Shown here: positions 46,211-56,950 of the stretch, in pieces
Position numbering within the stretch: the first letter of the stretch is position 1
How the letters are laid out: each line of letters starts with the position of its first letter
From: Mesocentrotus franciscanus
Lineage: Eukaryota; Echinodermata; Echinoidea; Camarodonta; Strongylocentrotidae
Assembly: GCA_037976565.1 (NCBI GenBank)
Contig: CP137671.1
Coordinates: 19,163,910-19,227,909, forward strand
Direction: 5' to 3'
Length of the DNA stretch: 64,000 nt
The notes under the pieces: generated by a model
The model's input: only the letters and a program-made list of their open reading frames with translations
Databases searched by the model: none
What the model was told of the DNA's origin: nothing
Position numbers and translations under genes: made by a program

Positions 46211-47090
46211 TCGGAACATTCTGGTGATACATATGTCATTGGCTTCAATCCATTGGCTGTATTGTGCTCTGAAACGTTATGTATTATAATCTCATACTGT
46301 AATTTTCTATAGGTCATAATCAATACATTTTCTACGTAGACTGGAAAATAGTCGCTTCAATAAATGCCCCGTTTTTTCCTCAATATCCAAGTTAAGCTCC
46401 CAGCGGCTGCCTAAATTATTCTTCAGTATTATCACTCTTGATGTGTTGTCTTGGAAACGGACAATTCTCTCGCTTGGTTACCATGGTGCCCGAGACTTGT
46501 ATTTTCAAGAATGACTCTTATGTTTTCTCCTACGCGCTGTTATGCACACCCAAACCTTCATGTAATTTCGATAGAGTATCATTTCAATAATTGAAACCGA
46601 GGTGATTCTGCAGCGTTGTACATGTATATAAAAAAGAAAAGACAATTTACATACTGATAGGCAACAGTCGTGTAAATATTCCAAGGAAACTATTTAAATT
46701 TGAAGACATTATTTTACATCTCTTCCCTTTCTATTTTATGATTCATTGAGAAACTGCAAAAGTTTAATTTATATTCTAGTACAGGCTTTGAGAAAAAAAC
46801 ATTCAAAAAGGCACCCACCCCAAAAAAAAAAATAATAATAATAATAAAGAATTGACATCATCTTTATCACGACGATACTATCATCTAAATTACTTAATAT
46901 GCAAATATCGTAATAGATATTTTTTCAAAGGTTTTTAAAGTGATTGAATTTAGTCTGTACTCAAATCTACTGTCTTTAAACGAGTGACAACAGTTTTAAG
47001 CGAACTGAGCATCACTGACCGGTAGTATAATTCCCTCTTTTTCCTTTGTGTTCTATATGCACTTGGACAAAGAAAAATGAAGAAAGAAAA
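46211..47090. other. intronic sequence, no feature seen
   Basis: A short (TAA)n run at about 46832-46848; nothing else stands out. Confidence 0.4.
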
Positions 47091-47093
47091 AAG

Positions 47094-47095
<2 letters not shown>

Positions 47096-47146
<51 letters not shown>
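47096..47146. repeat. (TA)n microsatellite
   Basis: About 25 TA units just left of a long palindrome. Confidence 0.9.
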
Positions 47147-47147
<1 letters not shown>

Positions 47148-47186
47148 ATTAAATAATTTATTGTTGATAATCCTCTGTCACGGTGA

Positions 47187-47414
47187 TATACAAATAATAA
47201 TTAAAACAATTGAAATAAAAATCCTTGAGAGTTCTCTTCTTCACTATGACCGGTTTCAATTTCATTTTTTCAGATAGTGAATTCAAATTTTGAATTCACT
47301 ATCTGAAGAAATTAAATTCAAATTTGAATTCACTATCTGAAGAAACCGGTCATAGTGAAGAAGAGAACTCTCTCAAGGATCTTTATTTCAATTGTTTTAA
47401 TTATTATTTGTATA
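47187..47414. repeat. long near-perfect palindrome between TA tracts
   Basis: Outer arms of about 70 bp (TATACAAATAATAATTAAAA.. to ..GACCGGTTTC and the complement GAAACCGGTC.. to ..TTATTTGTATA) pair almost perfectly. An inner palindrome TTCAGATAGTGAATTC/GAATTCACTATCTGAA is present, partly tripled. It is bordered by (TA)n on both sides (47096-47146 and 47410-47434). Confidence 0.75.
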
Positions 47415-47434
47415 TATATATATATATATATATA

Positions 47435-48400
47435 GTCCTACTTTGAAAAATCACATTATCAGTTTTGGGGGAAATATTACATTTGGATTGTGTTCTTTCC
47501 TAGTGATTCTAAAATATTCCACTAAAGTTAACGTTTTCAATTCTTGACAAGAAGATTCCCCAAATAAGCTTATTGTTTATTTGTTGGTCATATTGATTCG
47601 AGTATGACCTTACAGCTACCGTCATCGACCCTCCGGATCGCTTGAGCTCTATTACTTATTGCAGGTTTCGTGCCATTTCTGATTATAACAGGACGCGAAG
47701 TCTTGGACCAATCTGGACAATGTTTGTTTGAAAATCACCAACAATATTTTGAGATTGATTCGTTACGTAATAACTGTGAAATGCCCGTGGTGATTCAAAC
47801 TATCTAAACTCACATAACTTATGCTTTGGAGACCCGTCCTTAGGCCTATTATTTTGTCCGTACGGAGAATGTACACCACTGAGAGAGCTAGGGACCTGAG
47901 AACAATAAGTGACCAGTGAATAGCCACAACGGACAATTGAATGGATACATCGAACAAAGGACAGAATAATATGACCAAGAACGCTCCAATGGACATCCAT
48001 AAGGTATATGCGTAAGAGTTGCACATTTTTTTTCTCTACGTATACAATACATGTGCGTGTTGTATACTGAAGTTTCTGAAATTATTCATGGCTCCCTAAC
48101 CATGTTAGAGAAATAGTGAAATTGGGTAGCATATATACATATAGCAAATAACGAGCAGTGTCAGGTAACATATTGGGCAGGTGACTATACACCGATTTGA
48201 TTCTTCTTCTTCTCATTTAATTCTTCTTCTTCTTCTCGTAAAATACAGTCCACAGTCGGATGTATTGTCCTATTGATTGAGTACATAATTTATATACAAA
48301 AGTATGCAATGGAAAGTATTCATCCAAACTCTTCTAGAAGCAGCTCTATTTTTGTCTTTCCTGTAAAATATCGACCCTATACTTATGTGTGTGTATTGGG
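47435..48400. other. intronic sequence, no feature seen
   Basis: No supported gene. Minus-strand open frames near 47763-48026 show no domain and no conserved context. Confidence 0.35.
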
Positions 48401-48404
48401 TTTT

Positions 48405-48568
48405 TACAGACGTGTATCAATCAGATATGATTATTTTCGTCTGGGGACCGACCTTTTAACGCCACCATCCGAAAGACGTGACTCAGTTTCGAACCTGCGT
48501 CCTCGGCTGAATCAGTTTGTAACTTCCACTGTTAGCTGGATTACAGGCGCACGCCACAACGCCTATCA
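48405..48568 (-). mobile_element. SINE with a 7SL/SRP-RNA-like head
   Basis: Read on the minus strand, the head GTGGCGTGCGCCTGTAATCC then AGCTA closely resembles the conserved 5' Alu domain of SRP (7SL) RNA. It is followed by ATTCAGCCGAGGACGCAGG and a B-box-like GGTTCGAAAC. The tail GTCTTTCGGATGGTGGCG then AAAAGGTCGGTCCCC resembles a tail shared by some marine invertebrate SINEs. The 7SL origin is suggested by sequence resemblance only. Confidence 0.45.
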
Positions 48569-48569
48569 T

Positions 48570-49761
48570 AAAGACAGTAAATTGCCTAGATATGATATAT
48601 AGGTATGATAGACGTTATACTTTTTTAGGTAGTAGATCGACAACGGTTTTAAAAATAGTGCAAGTCACTTTTTTTTTTTTTTTTTTAATGTGGTGCAAGT
48701 CACTTAATATGTATATTTACCTACTTCTTTAAGGTCTGGCCATCAGTATAGTTACTTTTAACAGATGATTCGACTTTGTTGGGGAAAAAAGTGATTTAAG
48801 ATTTGGATCGGGTTTAGGAGTATCACTTTATCTACTTGGGCAGGGGAGGGGGGCACGCATACCCCATAATTATGTAGTCCCTGGATGGATCCATATCTGG
48901 GTCTACTATATACTGGTCAACCATTATTATATTTGCCTTCTTAGTGTTTCTATGATTATCATTTCGCCCATGTGAGAAATGGTAAAATCGCGCTGAAAAT
49001 AGCCGGCATGATCACTTAAAGTCGGATATCCGCTCGTCATGCGAGAGCTATTTTCGTTATAACTGATTGCAGTATACAGTACGTTTACAAAGAGATTCTG
49101 GTTCCTAAATATCCTGTTTCATAGGGAAAATAACGAAGGCCATGTTTTTTTTTTACTGCCGATGATTTATAGGAATCTGTAAAGTGACGTGGTTTTTCAC
49201 GTGTACGCTCTTCGCATGGTGATTTGCATAAAGATTACCAATGTGTACGAAATTCGTAGCAGTCACGAGGATTTCAATGAAATGGCAGAAGAGAATGATT
49301 TCCATGGTAACACTAGCTCAGTAGTCTTGTTACCATAATTGCTTGGTGAGTTGATGGCTGCTAATTCGAAGGAAATGACGCGTGCTCGTGCATGGTGGTG
49401 CAAAACACAGTCTGAATTATTCTATCTGCAAACTAATATGAATAGATTAGTTGAAGTTAAATAATTGAAAAGTTTAATATTTAGTTAAAGTTATTAGCTA
49501 GCGCTCAAGAAGACTGACAAGAGCTTTTAATGTAGTGTATTACATTTCCAAATCATCTATTTGGTGGGTATAATTTTCAAAATCACAACTCTTTCTTAAT
49601 TTGTTTCATTTTGTCTATTTGTCTGTCTTTCTTTCTTACGTTCTTTCTTTTATTTTTTCCTTATAGTTATTTTATTCATAGCTTTATGATTTTTTAAAAA
49701 TGTATTTATCTATTTATCGTTAATTAATCAATTAATGTTATTTAATTTGTTTGTTTTGCAG
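48570..49761. other. end of intron 1 of ankyrin gene
   Basis: Non-coding. A poly(T) run at about 48669-48686. The acceptor TTTGTTTTGCAG closes the intron at 49761. Confidence 0.45.
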
Positions 49762-49930
49762 GCAGCCAAGTCTGGAAACTTGTCCGAAATCGGTCGGCTC
49801 TTGAAAGACGATGAAGACGGTGGTAAAGAAAGACTGAACGAACCTGATAAGAAAGACCGCACACCCCTTCATCACGCCTCTCAAGCGGGACATGTCAACG
49901 TCGTTAAATATTTGATCGAAAATGGCGCAG
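49762..49930 (+). CDS. ankyrin-repeat gene, exon 2
   Basis: Exon between acceptor TTTGTTTTGCAG and donor GCGCAG|GTAGTG. It encodes AAKSGNLSEIGRLLKDDEDG, GKERLNEPDKKDR, then TPLHHASQAGHVNVVKYLIENGA, a first half repeat followed by a consensus ankyrin repeat (TPLHxAxxxGH..VVKxLIxxGA). It ends one base into a codon that is completed by exon 3 to give GADINAEGD. Reading on past the donor enters a GAT/AAT microsatellite, which confirms the exon boundary. Ankyrin arrays are protein-interaction scaffolds. The spacing resembles TRPA-type channels, but no channel domain is in the window. Confidence 0.8.
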
Positions 49931-49934
49931 GTAG

Positions 49935-50107
49935 TGATGGTGATATAAATGATAACAAAATTAATGATGATAATGATGACGATGATGATGATAATGATGG
50001 TGAGATAATGATAATAATAATGATAATGATGATAATAATGATAATACAAATGATAATAATAATCATGATAACGATAATAATAATAATAATCATAATAATA
50101 ATAATAT
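49935..50107. repeat. GAT/AAT trinucleotide microsatellite
   Basis: Degenerate GATGATAATGAT run starting five bases after the exon 2 donor. Confidence 0.85.
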
Positions 50108-50133
50108 ATAGACACTACTAGTAACATTAGTAA

Positions 50134-50134
50134 C

Positions 50135-50179
<45 letters not shown>

Positions 50180-50321
50180 AGTAATTGTAGTAGTAGTAGC
50201 TGTGGTGGTAGTAGCAGTAGTAGTAGTAGTAGTAGTAGGAGTAATATTATTCGTGGTCGTGGTAGTAGTGGTAGTGATAGTAGTAATGCTAGTAGTCGAG
50301 GTAGTAGTAGTAGTAGTGGCG

Positions 50322-50360
<39 letters not shown>

Positions 50361-50407
50361 ATAGCAGCAGCAGCAGTAGCAGCAGTGGTAGCAGCAGTAG
50401 CAGTAGT

Positions 50408-50448
<41 letters not shown>

Positions 50449-50526
50449 CAGCAGCAGCAGTAGCAGCAGTGGTGGTGGTAGCAGCAGCAGCAGTAGCAGC
50501 AGTAGCAGTAGTAGTAGTAGCAGTGC

Positions 50527-50575
<49 letters not shown>

Positions 50576-50577
50576 TT
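50134..50577. repeat. compound (TAG)n/(CAG)n microsatellite
   Basis: About 440 bp of NAG triplets: TAG runs, mixed CAG/TAG and a pure CAG stretch at about 50420-50443. It gives long artefactual frames of poly-Val/Ala on plus and poly-Thr/Leu on minus. Confidence 0.9.
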
Positions 50578-50595
50578 GGAGATTATGGTAGACCG

Positions 50596-50695
50596 ACCGA
50601 ACCTGATAAGCAAGGCCCCTATTCATTACAATTCTCAAGCAGGCCATCTCGATGTGGTCAAATCTTTGATCGAAAATGGATCAGGGATAATGACA
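50596..50695 (+). pseudogene. decayed duplicate of ankyrin exon 2
   Basis: GAACCTGATAAG, TCTCAAGCAGGCCAT, GTGGTCAAAT and TTTGATCGAAAATGG follow the order of the second half of exon 2 with substitutions and deletions that break the frame. The donor GCAG|GT has become TCAGGGATA. The AAT/GAT-rich sequence after it also matches the sequence after exon 2, so the duplication included the intron edge. Confidence 0.65.
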
Positions 50696-50968
50696 AATGA
50701 TATATAATTATATGGTAATAATGATGATGATAATGATACTGATAATAAAGGGCTATCACGACTGTCTAGCAGTCTCCTGACACCGAATATATATGTATTT
50801 TCGATGTGTACCGTAAATTTATCCCATTTTGGCTGTCCACTCTCTTTATTCAAAGCCCACCATAAGAACATTATTATGGTGTTTGCAGCTTAATAAGTCT
50901 TAGCGTATGTATTTCATCATCTTTCTCATTGTGTGTCTTCCTCTCTCTCTCTCTCTCTCTCTCTTCAG

Positions 50969-51051
50969 ATATCAACGCTGAGGGCGATAATAAACGTCTT
51001 GCCATACACTTTGCCGCCATGACCAAACCAGGAAAAGCTAGCAGAAGAGAG
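50969..51051 (+). CDS. ankyrin-repeat gene, exon 3
   Basis: An 83-bp exon after a (CT)n tract and CTTCAG, ending GAGAG|GTCGGT. With the split codon it reads DINAEGDNKRLAIHFAAMTK and PGKASRRE, the start of the next ankyrin repeat (LAIHFAA at the TPLHxAA position). The phase fits exon 2 and exon 4 exactly. The donor GTCGGT is weaker than usual at +3. Confidence 0.75.
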
Positions 51052-51678
51052 GTCGGTTTATTCTCTTATTGACATCAATTAAAGATGAATACTTATATCA
51101 TTTTTTACAAAACATAAGTCACATAAAGACATCGTTCTACATATAATACAACCATTCACACAACGCGTCTTTTTAGTACTTTTATGAAATTGCAGTGAAG
51201 AGAATGGTAAAATCGTGACATTTCCAGAAGATGAAGAAAACTTTAAGTTACTGTTTTGTTTTAAAAAAGTTACCCATAATTTCGCACGATTTTCCAGACC
51301 TTTTGCAATCATAATGTCGCAAGAATAATGCATAGTGTTTATTTAAATAGCTGTATTTTTGGCTGAACGATTAGTCATTCTGCAGCTCATGATTTTAAGA
51401 TATCATTTTCAATGAGGAGATAGTCGTGGGCTGATGCTCTCTCTCTCTCTCTCTCTCTCTCATTTTATTGACAGGCAAGCGGAGCATATTCATAATTACA
51501 TCATTTTTTCTTTATGGAAAGACATACTATTTTATATTATTTCAATGATCAAAGTAGACTCTCTGAATCAGTTAAATCTAGTTTAATCGTAATCAGTGCA
51601 TATTCTACTTCGTAGTGAGTTATCACACTCATAATATACACATTATAGTATTATATGTAACGGTATATACTTTTACAG
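51052..51678. other. intron 3 of ankyrin gene
   Basis: Non-coding, with a (CT)n run at about 51439-51461. Confidence 0.5.
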
Positions 51679-51828
51679 GAATCGAGCGTGACCCTATACC
51701 TGCTCTCGCGGAAGGTCGACGTGAACGCCCGGGACACTTTCGGCCTGACTCCTCTTCACATCGCCGCCATGAGGGGCAACAAACCAGCCGTCTTCAACCT
51801 CCTCTCGGCTGATGATATCAATATAAAT
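51679..51828 (+). CDS. ankyrin-repeat gene, exon 4
   Basis: A 150-bp phase-0 exon after TATACTTTTACAG, ending AAAT|GTAATT. It encodes ESSVTLYLLSRKVDVNARD, then TFGLTPLHIAAMRGNKPAVF and NLLSADDININ. TPLHIAAMRG is a canonical ankyrin helix and VDVNARD and ININ are the inter-repeat hairpin positions. Confidence 0.82.
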
Positions 51829-52317
51829 GTAATTATTTGGAAATTCATGAGATTTTCATGAATTTCCCCCATCGTTTAATTTTTTACGAATCATTAGGGT
51901 AAAGGTCTTTACTAGACATGAATGCAAAAGTTTTGTCCTGACAACGACTGAATATTTGACATCAAAAGAACTGTATGCTTGATTTTAGTTTTTTTAGATT
52001 TTCTTATTAGGAGAAAGTGAGTTAAAATGCAAGAATTGTTACTGTCATTGTTCTCTTATTTGTATCATGATCATACATTTCCATGATATATAAGGGAAAC
52101 AATGAAAACGATGGAGACAAGATTTTGGTCTTTTTTGTCGAAACAAAAAACTGACTCCCTCCTTTTTCTGGAGGCCTGTGATTCTAAGAGAAAGTATCAA
52201 AATGATATAGGTTCATTATAGCAGATTGATACACATTATTCATCATTCTGTAATATTATCTTGAAATACGATCCTTATTTATTTAGCCATTGTTTAACCC
52301 CTCCCTGTTCCTCTCTC

Positions 52318-52356
<39 letters not shown>

Positions 52357-52617
52357 ATTTCTCTTTCTTATTCTTCTTATCACTGCTGTTATTAACTTTA
52401 TGTTTTTGTTGTTGTTATTATCAATATTATTATTATTTATTATGGTTATGATTTTTGTTGTTTTTCATTAACATTATTATTATTATTATTAATATTATTA
52501 TTTAGTTTTTTAGTTTTTTACCATTATCATTAACTTTATTATCATAATCGTTATTGTTCTTATTGTTGTTATCATTTCTATCTCTCTCTTTCTGTCTCTC
52601 TTACAAACCACTCTCAG
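51829..52617. other. intron 4 of ankyrin gene
   Basis: Non-coding, with (CT)n at about 52316-52350 and TTATTATT-rich DNA at about 52420-52510. Confidence 0.5.
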
Positions 52618-52827
52618 GAGAAGGATAAACACGACATGACGCCCCTCCATGTAGCCTGTCTCCATGGCAACGATGACATTGCTGCGATGTTGGTTGGGGT
52701 CGGAGCAGAGGTCCAGTCTCAAGATTCGACCTTCTCAACGCCTTTACATGCAGCATGCCAGGGAGGACATAAGAAGATTGTTAAGAGACTACTCGATGTT
52801 TGTAAGAAGAAGAGCATTCTGCATTCT
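52618..52827 (+). CDS. ankyrin-repeat gene, exon 5
   Basis: A 210-bp phase-0 exon between CACTCTCAG and a strong donor TCT|GTAAGT. It encodes EKDKHDMTPLHVACLHGNDD, IAAMLVGVGAEVQSQDSTFS, TPLHAACQGGHKKIVKRLLD and VCKKKSILHS: two ankyrin repeats. DMTPLHVAC and STPLHAACQGGH are textbook repeat starts. The donor shows that the gene continues. No further exon is visible before the window ends, so the next one lies beyond 64000. The five exons give 239 residues of N-terminal sequence. Confidence 0.85.
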
Positions 52828-53154
52828 GTAAGTTGATTGTAAACATTTCAAATTTAATCGTGTATTTCATTATTGTGCATTGTTGTGTGTATTGATTTAT
52901 TTTATTAATGCCTTTGTTTGTTCATATATTTCTTACTCATTTGCGTAACTATTTACGTATTGGTCTATTCATTCATTTATGAATGTTTTTATTTATTTAT
53001 CTATTTATAAATCTATTATCTTTTATTTAGTTAGTTATCTATCCATTTAGTTATTTATCTATTTGTTTGTTTTCATTCGTTCGTTATAACTTTTTTGCTC
53101 AAAACAAAACAGAACCGAGATACTATGTACAGAGCGTCGGACAAAAATCTTGAT
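52828..53154. other. start of intron 5, no feature
   Basis: ATTTATTTAT-rich sequence leading to the tRNA array. Confidence 0.5.
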
Positions 53155-53226
53155 CTCCTTGGCGGGGAATCGAACCCCGGTCTTCCGCGTGACAGGCGGA
53201 GATACTCACCACTATACTACCAAGGA
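53155..53226 (-). tRNA. tRNA-Asp(GUC), locus 1
   Basis: A 72-nt cloverleaf on the minus strand: acceptor TCCTTGG/CCAAGGA, anticodon arm TCCGC-CTGTCAC-GCGGA with anticodon GTC, T arm CGGGG-TTCGATT-CCCCG, discriminator G as expected for Asp. A box TAGTATAGTGG and B box GGTTCGATTCC are intact. The 3' CCA is not encoded. A TTTTT run follows on the minus strand (53143-53147). The flanks are the most diverged of the array, so this is probably an old edge copy. Confidence 0.95.
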
Positions 53227-53505
53227 AGAGTTGATTATACAGAACAAATATGATCCCATGAACATGGGGTATATAATTTGCAAGAGAACAGAGCATTATT
53301 TTCCTTTTGAAAAGTGAGCGTTGAAAAATCAACCAAAAGATAATGGAAGAATGATTACGTAATTACCGTAATTTCTTTATAATTATAGATCTTGTTTTTT
53401 CCTTCTTATTTGAGGACTATTCCTACCTCGCTAAGTAAATAATTCAATGGGAATATGGATATTATCGTCTGCTTTTCGGATAAGAGCAGAGCTAGGTTTA
53501 AAGTT

Positions 53506-53577
53506 TTTTTTGGCGGGGAATCGAACCCCGGTCTTCCGCGTGACAGGCGGAGATACTCACCACTATACTACCAAGGA
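53506..53577 (-). pseudogene. tRNA-Asp(GUC) pseudogene, locus 2 (type B)
   Basis: The body with GTC anticodon, A and B boxes is intact. The 3' acceptor strand is replaced by a poly(T) run on the plus strand (53504-53511), giving CCAAAAA against TCCTTGG with two C-A mismatches and an A discriminator. The usual T-run terminator beyond the 3' end is also missing. Likely not functional. Confidence 0.8.
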
Positions 53578-53885
53578 AGAGTTGAAAGTACAGAAGTAAT
53601 ATGATCCCATGAACATGGGGTATGAGAATTGCAAGTTAGCAGAGGATTATTTTCTTTTGAAAAGTGATCTTTGAAAAATCAATCCAAAGTTAATGGGAAG
53701 CATGATTACGTATTTATCGTCAATTCTTTATAATTACAGATCTTGTCTTTGCCTTATTATTTGAGGTCTATTCCTGCCTCGCTACGTAAATAATTCAATG
53801 GGAATATGGATATTGTCTTCTGCTTTTCGGATAAGAGCAGAGCTAGGTTTAAAAGTTTTTGATGTAAAACAAACAAAATCATGAA

Positions 53886-53957
53886 CTCCTTGGCGGGGAA
53901 TCGAACCCCGGTCTTCCGCGTGACAGGCGGAGATACTCACCACTATACTACCAAGGA
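53886..53957 (-). tRNA. tRNA-Asp(GUC), locus 3 (type C)
   Basis: Intact 72-nt cloverleaf. Minus-strand terminator-like TTTTGTTTGTTTTAC just past the 3' end. Confidence 0.95.
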
Positions 53958-54265
53958 GCAGTTGATAATATAGAACTAATATGATCACATAAACAAGAGA
54001 TATAAGATTTGCAAGCGACCAGAGCATTATTTTCCTTTTGAAAAGTGAGCGTTGAAAAATCAACCGAAAGTTAATGGAAGCATGATTACGTATTTATCGT
54101 CAATTCTTTATAATTACAGAACTTGTCTTTTCCTTATTATTTGAGGTCTATTTCTACCTCGCTACGTAAATAATTCAATGGGAATATGGATATTATCGTC
54201 TGCTTTTCGGATAAGAGCAGACCAAGGCTTTAAGGGGGTTTTAGGCAAAAAAACAAAATCGTGAT

Positions 54266-54337
54266 CTCCTTGGCGGGGAATCGAACCCCGGTCTTCCGCG
54301 TGACAGGCGGAGATACTCACCACTATACTACCAAGGA
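54266..54337 (-). tRNA. tRNA-Asp(GUC), locus 4 (type A)
   Basis: Intact; followed on the minus strand by TTTTGTTTTTTTGCC as a Pol III stop. First unit of the regular 1150-bp periodicity. Confidence 0.95.
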
Positions 54338-54651
54338 AGAGTTGATAATGTGCAGATAATATGATTGGATAAACAAGGGATATCAAATTTGGAAGCGAGC
54401 AGAGCATTATTTTCTTTTGAAAAGTGACCGTTGTAAAATCAATCAAAAGATGATAGGAAGCATGATTACGTAATTATCATAATTTCTTTATAATTACAGA
54501 TCTCGTCTTTTCCTTATTATTTGAGGACTATATATTTCTACCTCGCTACGTAAATAATTCAGTGGGATTACGGATATTATCGTTTGCTTTTCGGATAAGA
54601 GCAGGGCTAGGTTTAAAAGGTTTTTTGGGCAAAACAAAACAAAATCATGAA

Positions 54652-54722
54652 CTCCTTGGCGGGAATCGAACCCCGGTCTTCCGCGTGACAGGCGGAGATA
54701 CTCACCACTATACTACCAAGGA
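54652..54722 (-). tRNA. tRNA-Asp(GUC), locus 5 (type B), one base short in T stem
   Basis: 71 nt: the 3' strand of the T stem reads CCCG instead of CCCCG. The B box is unaffected but the five-pair T stem cannot form normally. Possible pseudogene or homopolymer error. Confidence 0.75.
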
Positions 54723-55030
54723 AGAGTTGAAAGTACAGAAGTAATATGATCCCATGAACATGGGGTATGAGAATTGCAAGCTAGCAGAGGATTATTTTCT
54801 TTTGAAAAGTGATCTTTGAAAAATCAATCCAAAGTTAATGGGAAGCATGATTACGTATTTATCGTCAATTCTTTATAATTACAGATCTTGTCTTTGCCTT
54901 ATTATTTGAGGTCTATTCCTGCCTCGCTACGTAAATAATTCAATGGGAATATGGATATTGTCTTCTGCTTTTCGGATAAGAGCAGAGCTAGGTTTAAAAG
55001 TTTTTGATGTAAAACAAACAAAATCATGAA

Positions 55031-55102
55031 CTCCTTGGCGGGGAATCGAACCCCGGTCTTCCGCGTGACAGGCGGAGATACTCACCACTATACTACCAAG
55101 GA
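55031..55102 (-). tRNA. tRNA-Asp(GUC), locus 6 (type C)
   Basis: Intact 72-nt copy with T-run terminator. Confidence 0.95.
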
Positions 55103-55414
55103 GCAGTTGATAATATAGAACTAATATGATCACATAAACAAGAGATATAAGATTTGCAAGCGACCAGAGCATTATTTTCCTTTTGAAAAGTGAGCGTTGA
55201 AAAATCAACCGAAAGTTAATGGAAGCATGATTACGTATTTATCGTCAATTCTTTATAATTACAGAACTTGTCTTTTCCTTATTATTTGAGGTCTATTTCT
55301 ACCTCGCTACGTAAATAATTCAATGGGAATATGGATATTATCGTCTGCTTTTCGGATAAGAGCAGACCAAGGCTTTAAGGGGGTTTTTTAGGCAAAAAAA
55401 AACAAAATCGTGAT

Positions 55415-55486
55415 CTCCTTGGCGGGGAATCGAACCCCGGTCTTCCGCGTGACAGGCGGAGATACTCACCACTATACTACCAAGGA
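55415..55486 (-). tRNA. tRNA-Asp(GUC), locus 7 (type A)
   Basis: Intact; 1149 bp from locus 4. Confidence 0.95.
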
Positions 55487-55800
55487 AGAGTTGATAATGT
55501 GCAGATAATATGATTGGATAAACAAGGGATATCAAATTTGGAAGCGAGCAGAGCATTATTTTCTTTTGAAAAGTGACCGTTGTAAAATCAATCAAAAGAT
55601 GATAGGAAGCATGATTACGTAATTATCATAATTTCTTTATAATTACAGATCTCGTCTTTTCCTTATTATTTGAGGACTATATATTTCTACCTCGCTACGT
55701 AAATAATTCAGTGGGATTACGGATATTATCGTTTGCTTTTCGGATAAGAGCAGGGCTAGGTTTAAAAGGTTTTTTGGGCAAAACAAAACAAAATCATGAA

Positions 55801-55872
55801 CTCCTTGGCGGGGAATCGAACCCCGGTCTTCCGCGTGACAGGCGGAGATACTCACCACTATACTACCAAGGA
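55801..55872 (-). tRNA. tRNA-Asp(GUC), locus 8 (type B)
   Basis: Intact; same type as locus 5 but with the full T stem. Confidence 0.95.
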
Positions 55873-56180
55873 AGAGTTGAAAGTACAGAAGTAATATGAT
55901 CCCATGAACATGGGGTATGAGAATTGCAAGCTAGCAGAGGATTATTTTCTTTTGAAAAGTGATCTTTGAAAAATCAATCCAAAGTTAATGGGAAGCATGA
56001 TTACGTATTTATCGTCAATTCTTTATAATTACAGATCTTGTCTTTGCCTTATTATTTGAGGTCTATTCCTGCCTCGCTACGTAAATAATTCAATGGGAAT
56101 ATGGATATTGTCTTCTGCTTTTCGGATAAGAGCAGAGCTAGGTTTAAAAGTTTTTGATGTAAAACAAACAAAATCATGAA

Positions 56181-56252
56181 CTCCTTGGCGGGGAATCGAA
56201 CCCCGGTCTTCCGCGTGACAGGCGGAGATACTCACCACTATACTACCAAGGA
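56181..56252 (-). tRNA. tRNA-Asp(GUC), locus 9 (type C)
   Basis: Intact 72-nt copy. Confidence 0.95.
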
Positions 56253-56564
56253 GCAGTTGATAATATAGAACTAATATGATCACATAAACAAGAGATATAA
56301 GATTTGCAAGCGACCAGAGCATTATTTTCCTTTTGAAAAGTGAGCGTTGAAAAATCAACCGAAAGTTAATGGAAGCATGATTACGTATTTATCGTCAATT
56401 CTTTATAATTACAGAACTTGTCTTTTCCTTATTATTTGAGGTCTATTTCTACCTCGCTACGTAAATAATTCAATGGGAATATGGATATTATCGTCTGCTT
56501 TTCGGATAAGAGCAGACCAAGGCTTTAAGGGTTTTTAGGCAAAAAAAAACAACAAAATCGTGAT

Positions 56565-56636
56565 CTCCTTGGCGGGGAATCGAACCCCGGTCTTCCGCGT
56601 GACAGGCGGAGATACTCACCACTATACTACCAAGGA
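56565..56636 (-). tRNA. tRNA-Asp(GUC), locus 10 (type A)
   Basis: Intact; 1150 bp from locus 7. Confidence 0.95.
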
Positions 56637-56950
56637 AGAGTTGATAATGTGCAGATAATATGATTGGATAAACAAGGGATATCAAATTTGGAAGCGAGCA
56701 GAGCATTATTTTCTTTTGAAAAGTGACCGTTGTAAAATCAATCAAAAGATGATAGGAAGCATGATTACGTAATTATCATAATTTCTTTATAATTACAGAT
56801 CTCGTCTTTTCCTTATTATTTGAGGACTATATATTTCTACCTCGCTACGTAAATAATTCAGTGGGATTACGGATATTATCGTTTGCTTTTCGGATAAGAG
56901 CAGGGCTAGGTTTAAAAGGTTTTTTGGGCAAAACAAAACAAAATCATGAA

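Noticed and set aside
45686..46323. Pro-rich and Gly/Arg-rich frames of more than 100 codons
   Set aside because: They come from a C/T minisatellite with open frames in several phases at once.
49738..50647. Long open frames of poly-Thr, poly-Leu, poly-Val and poly-Ala
   Set aside because: These are translations of GAT and TAG/CAG microsatellites in every phase; the only real coding part is ankyrin exon 2.
49762..52827. Naming the ankyrin gene as TRPA1
   Set aside because: Repeat phrases and the entry segment are compatible with TRPA-type channels, but only 239 N-terminal residues are visible and no channel domain is present, so a gene symbol is not justified.
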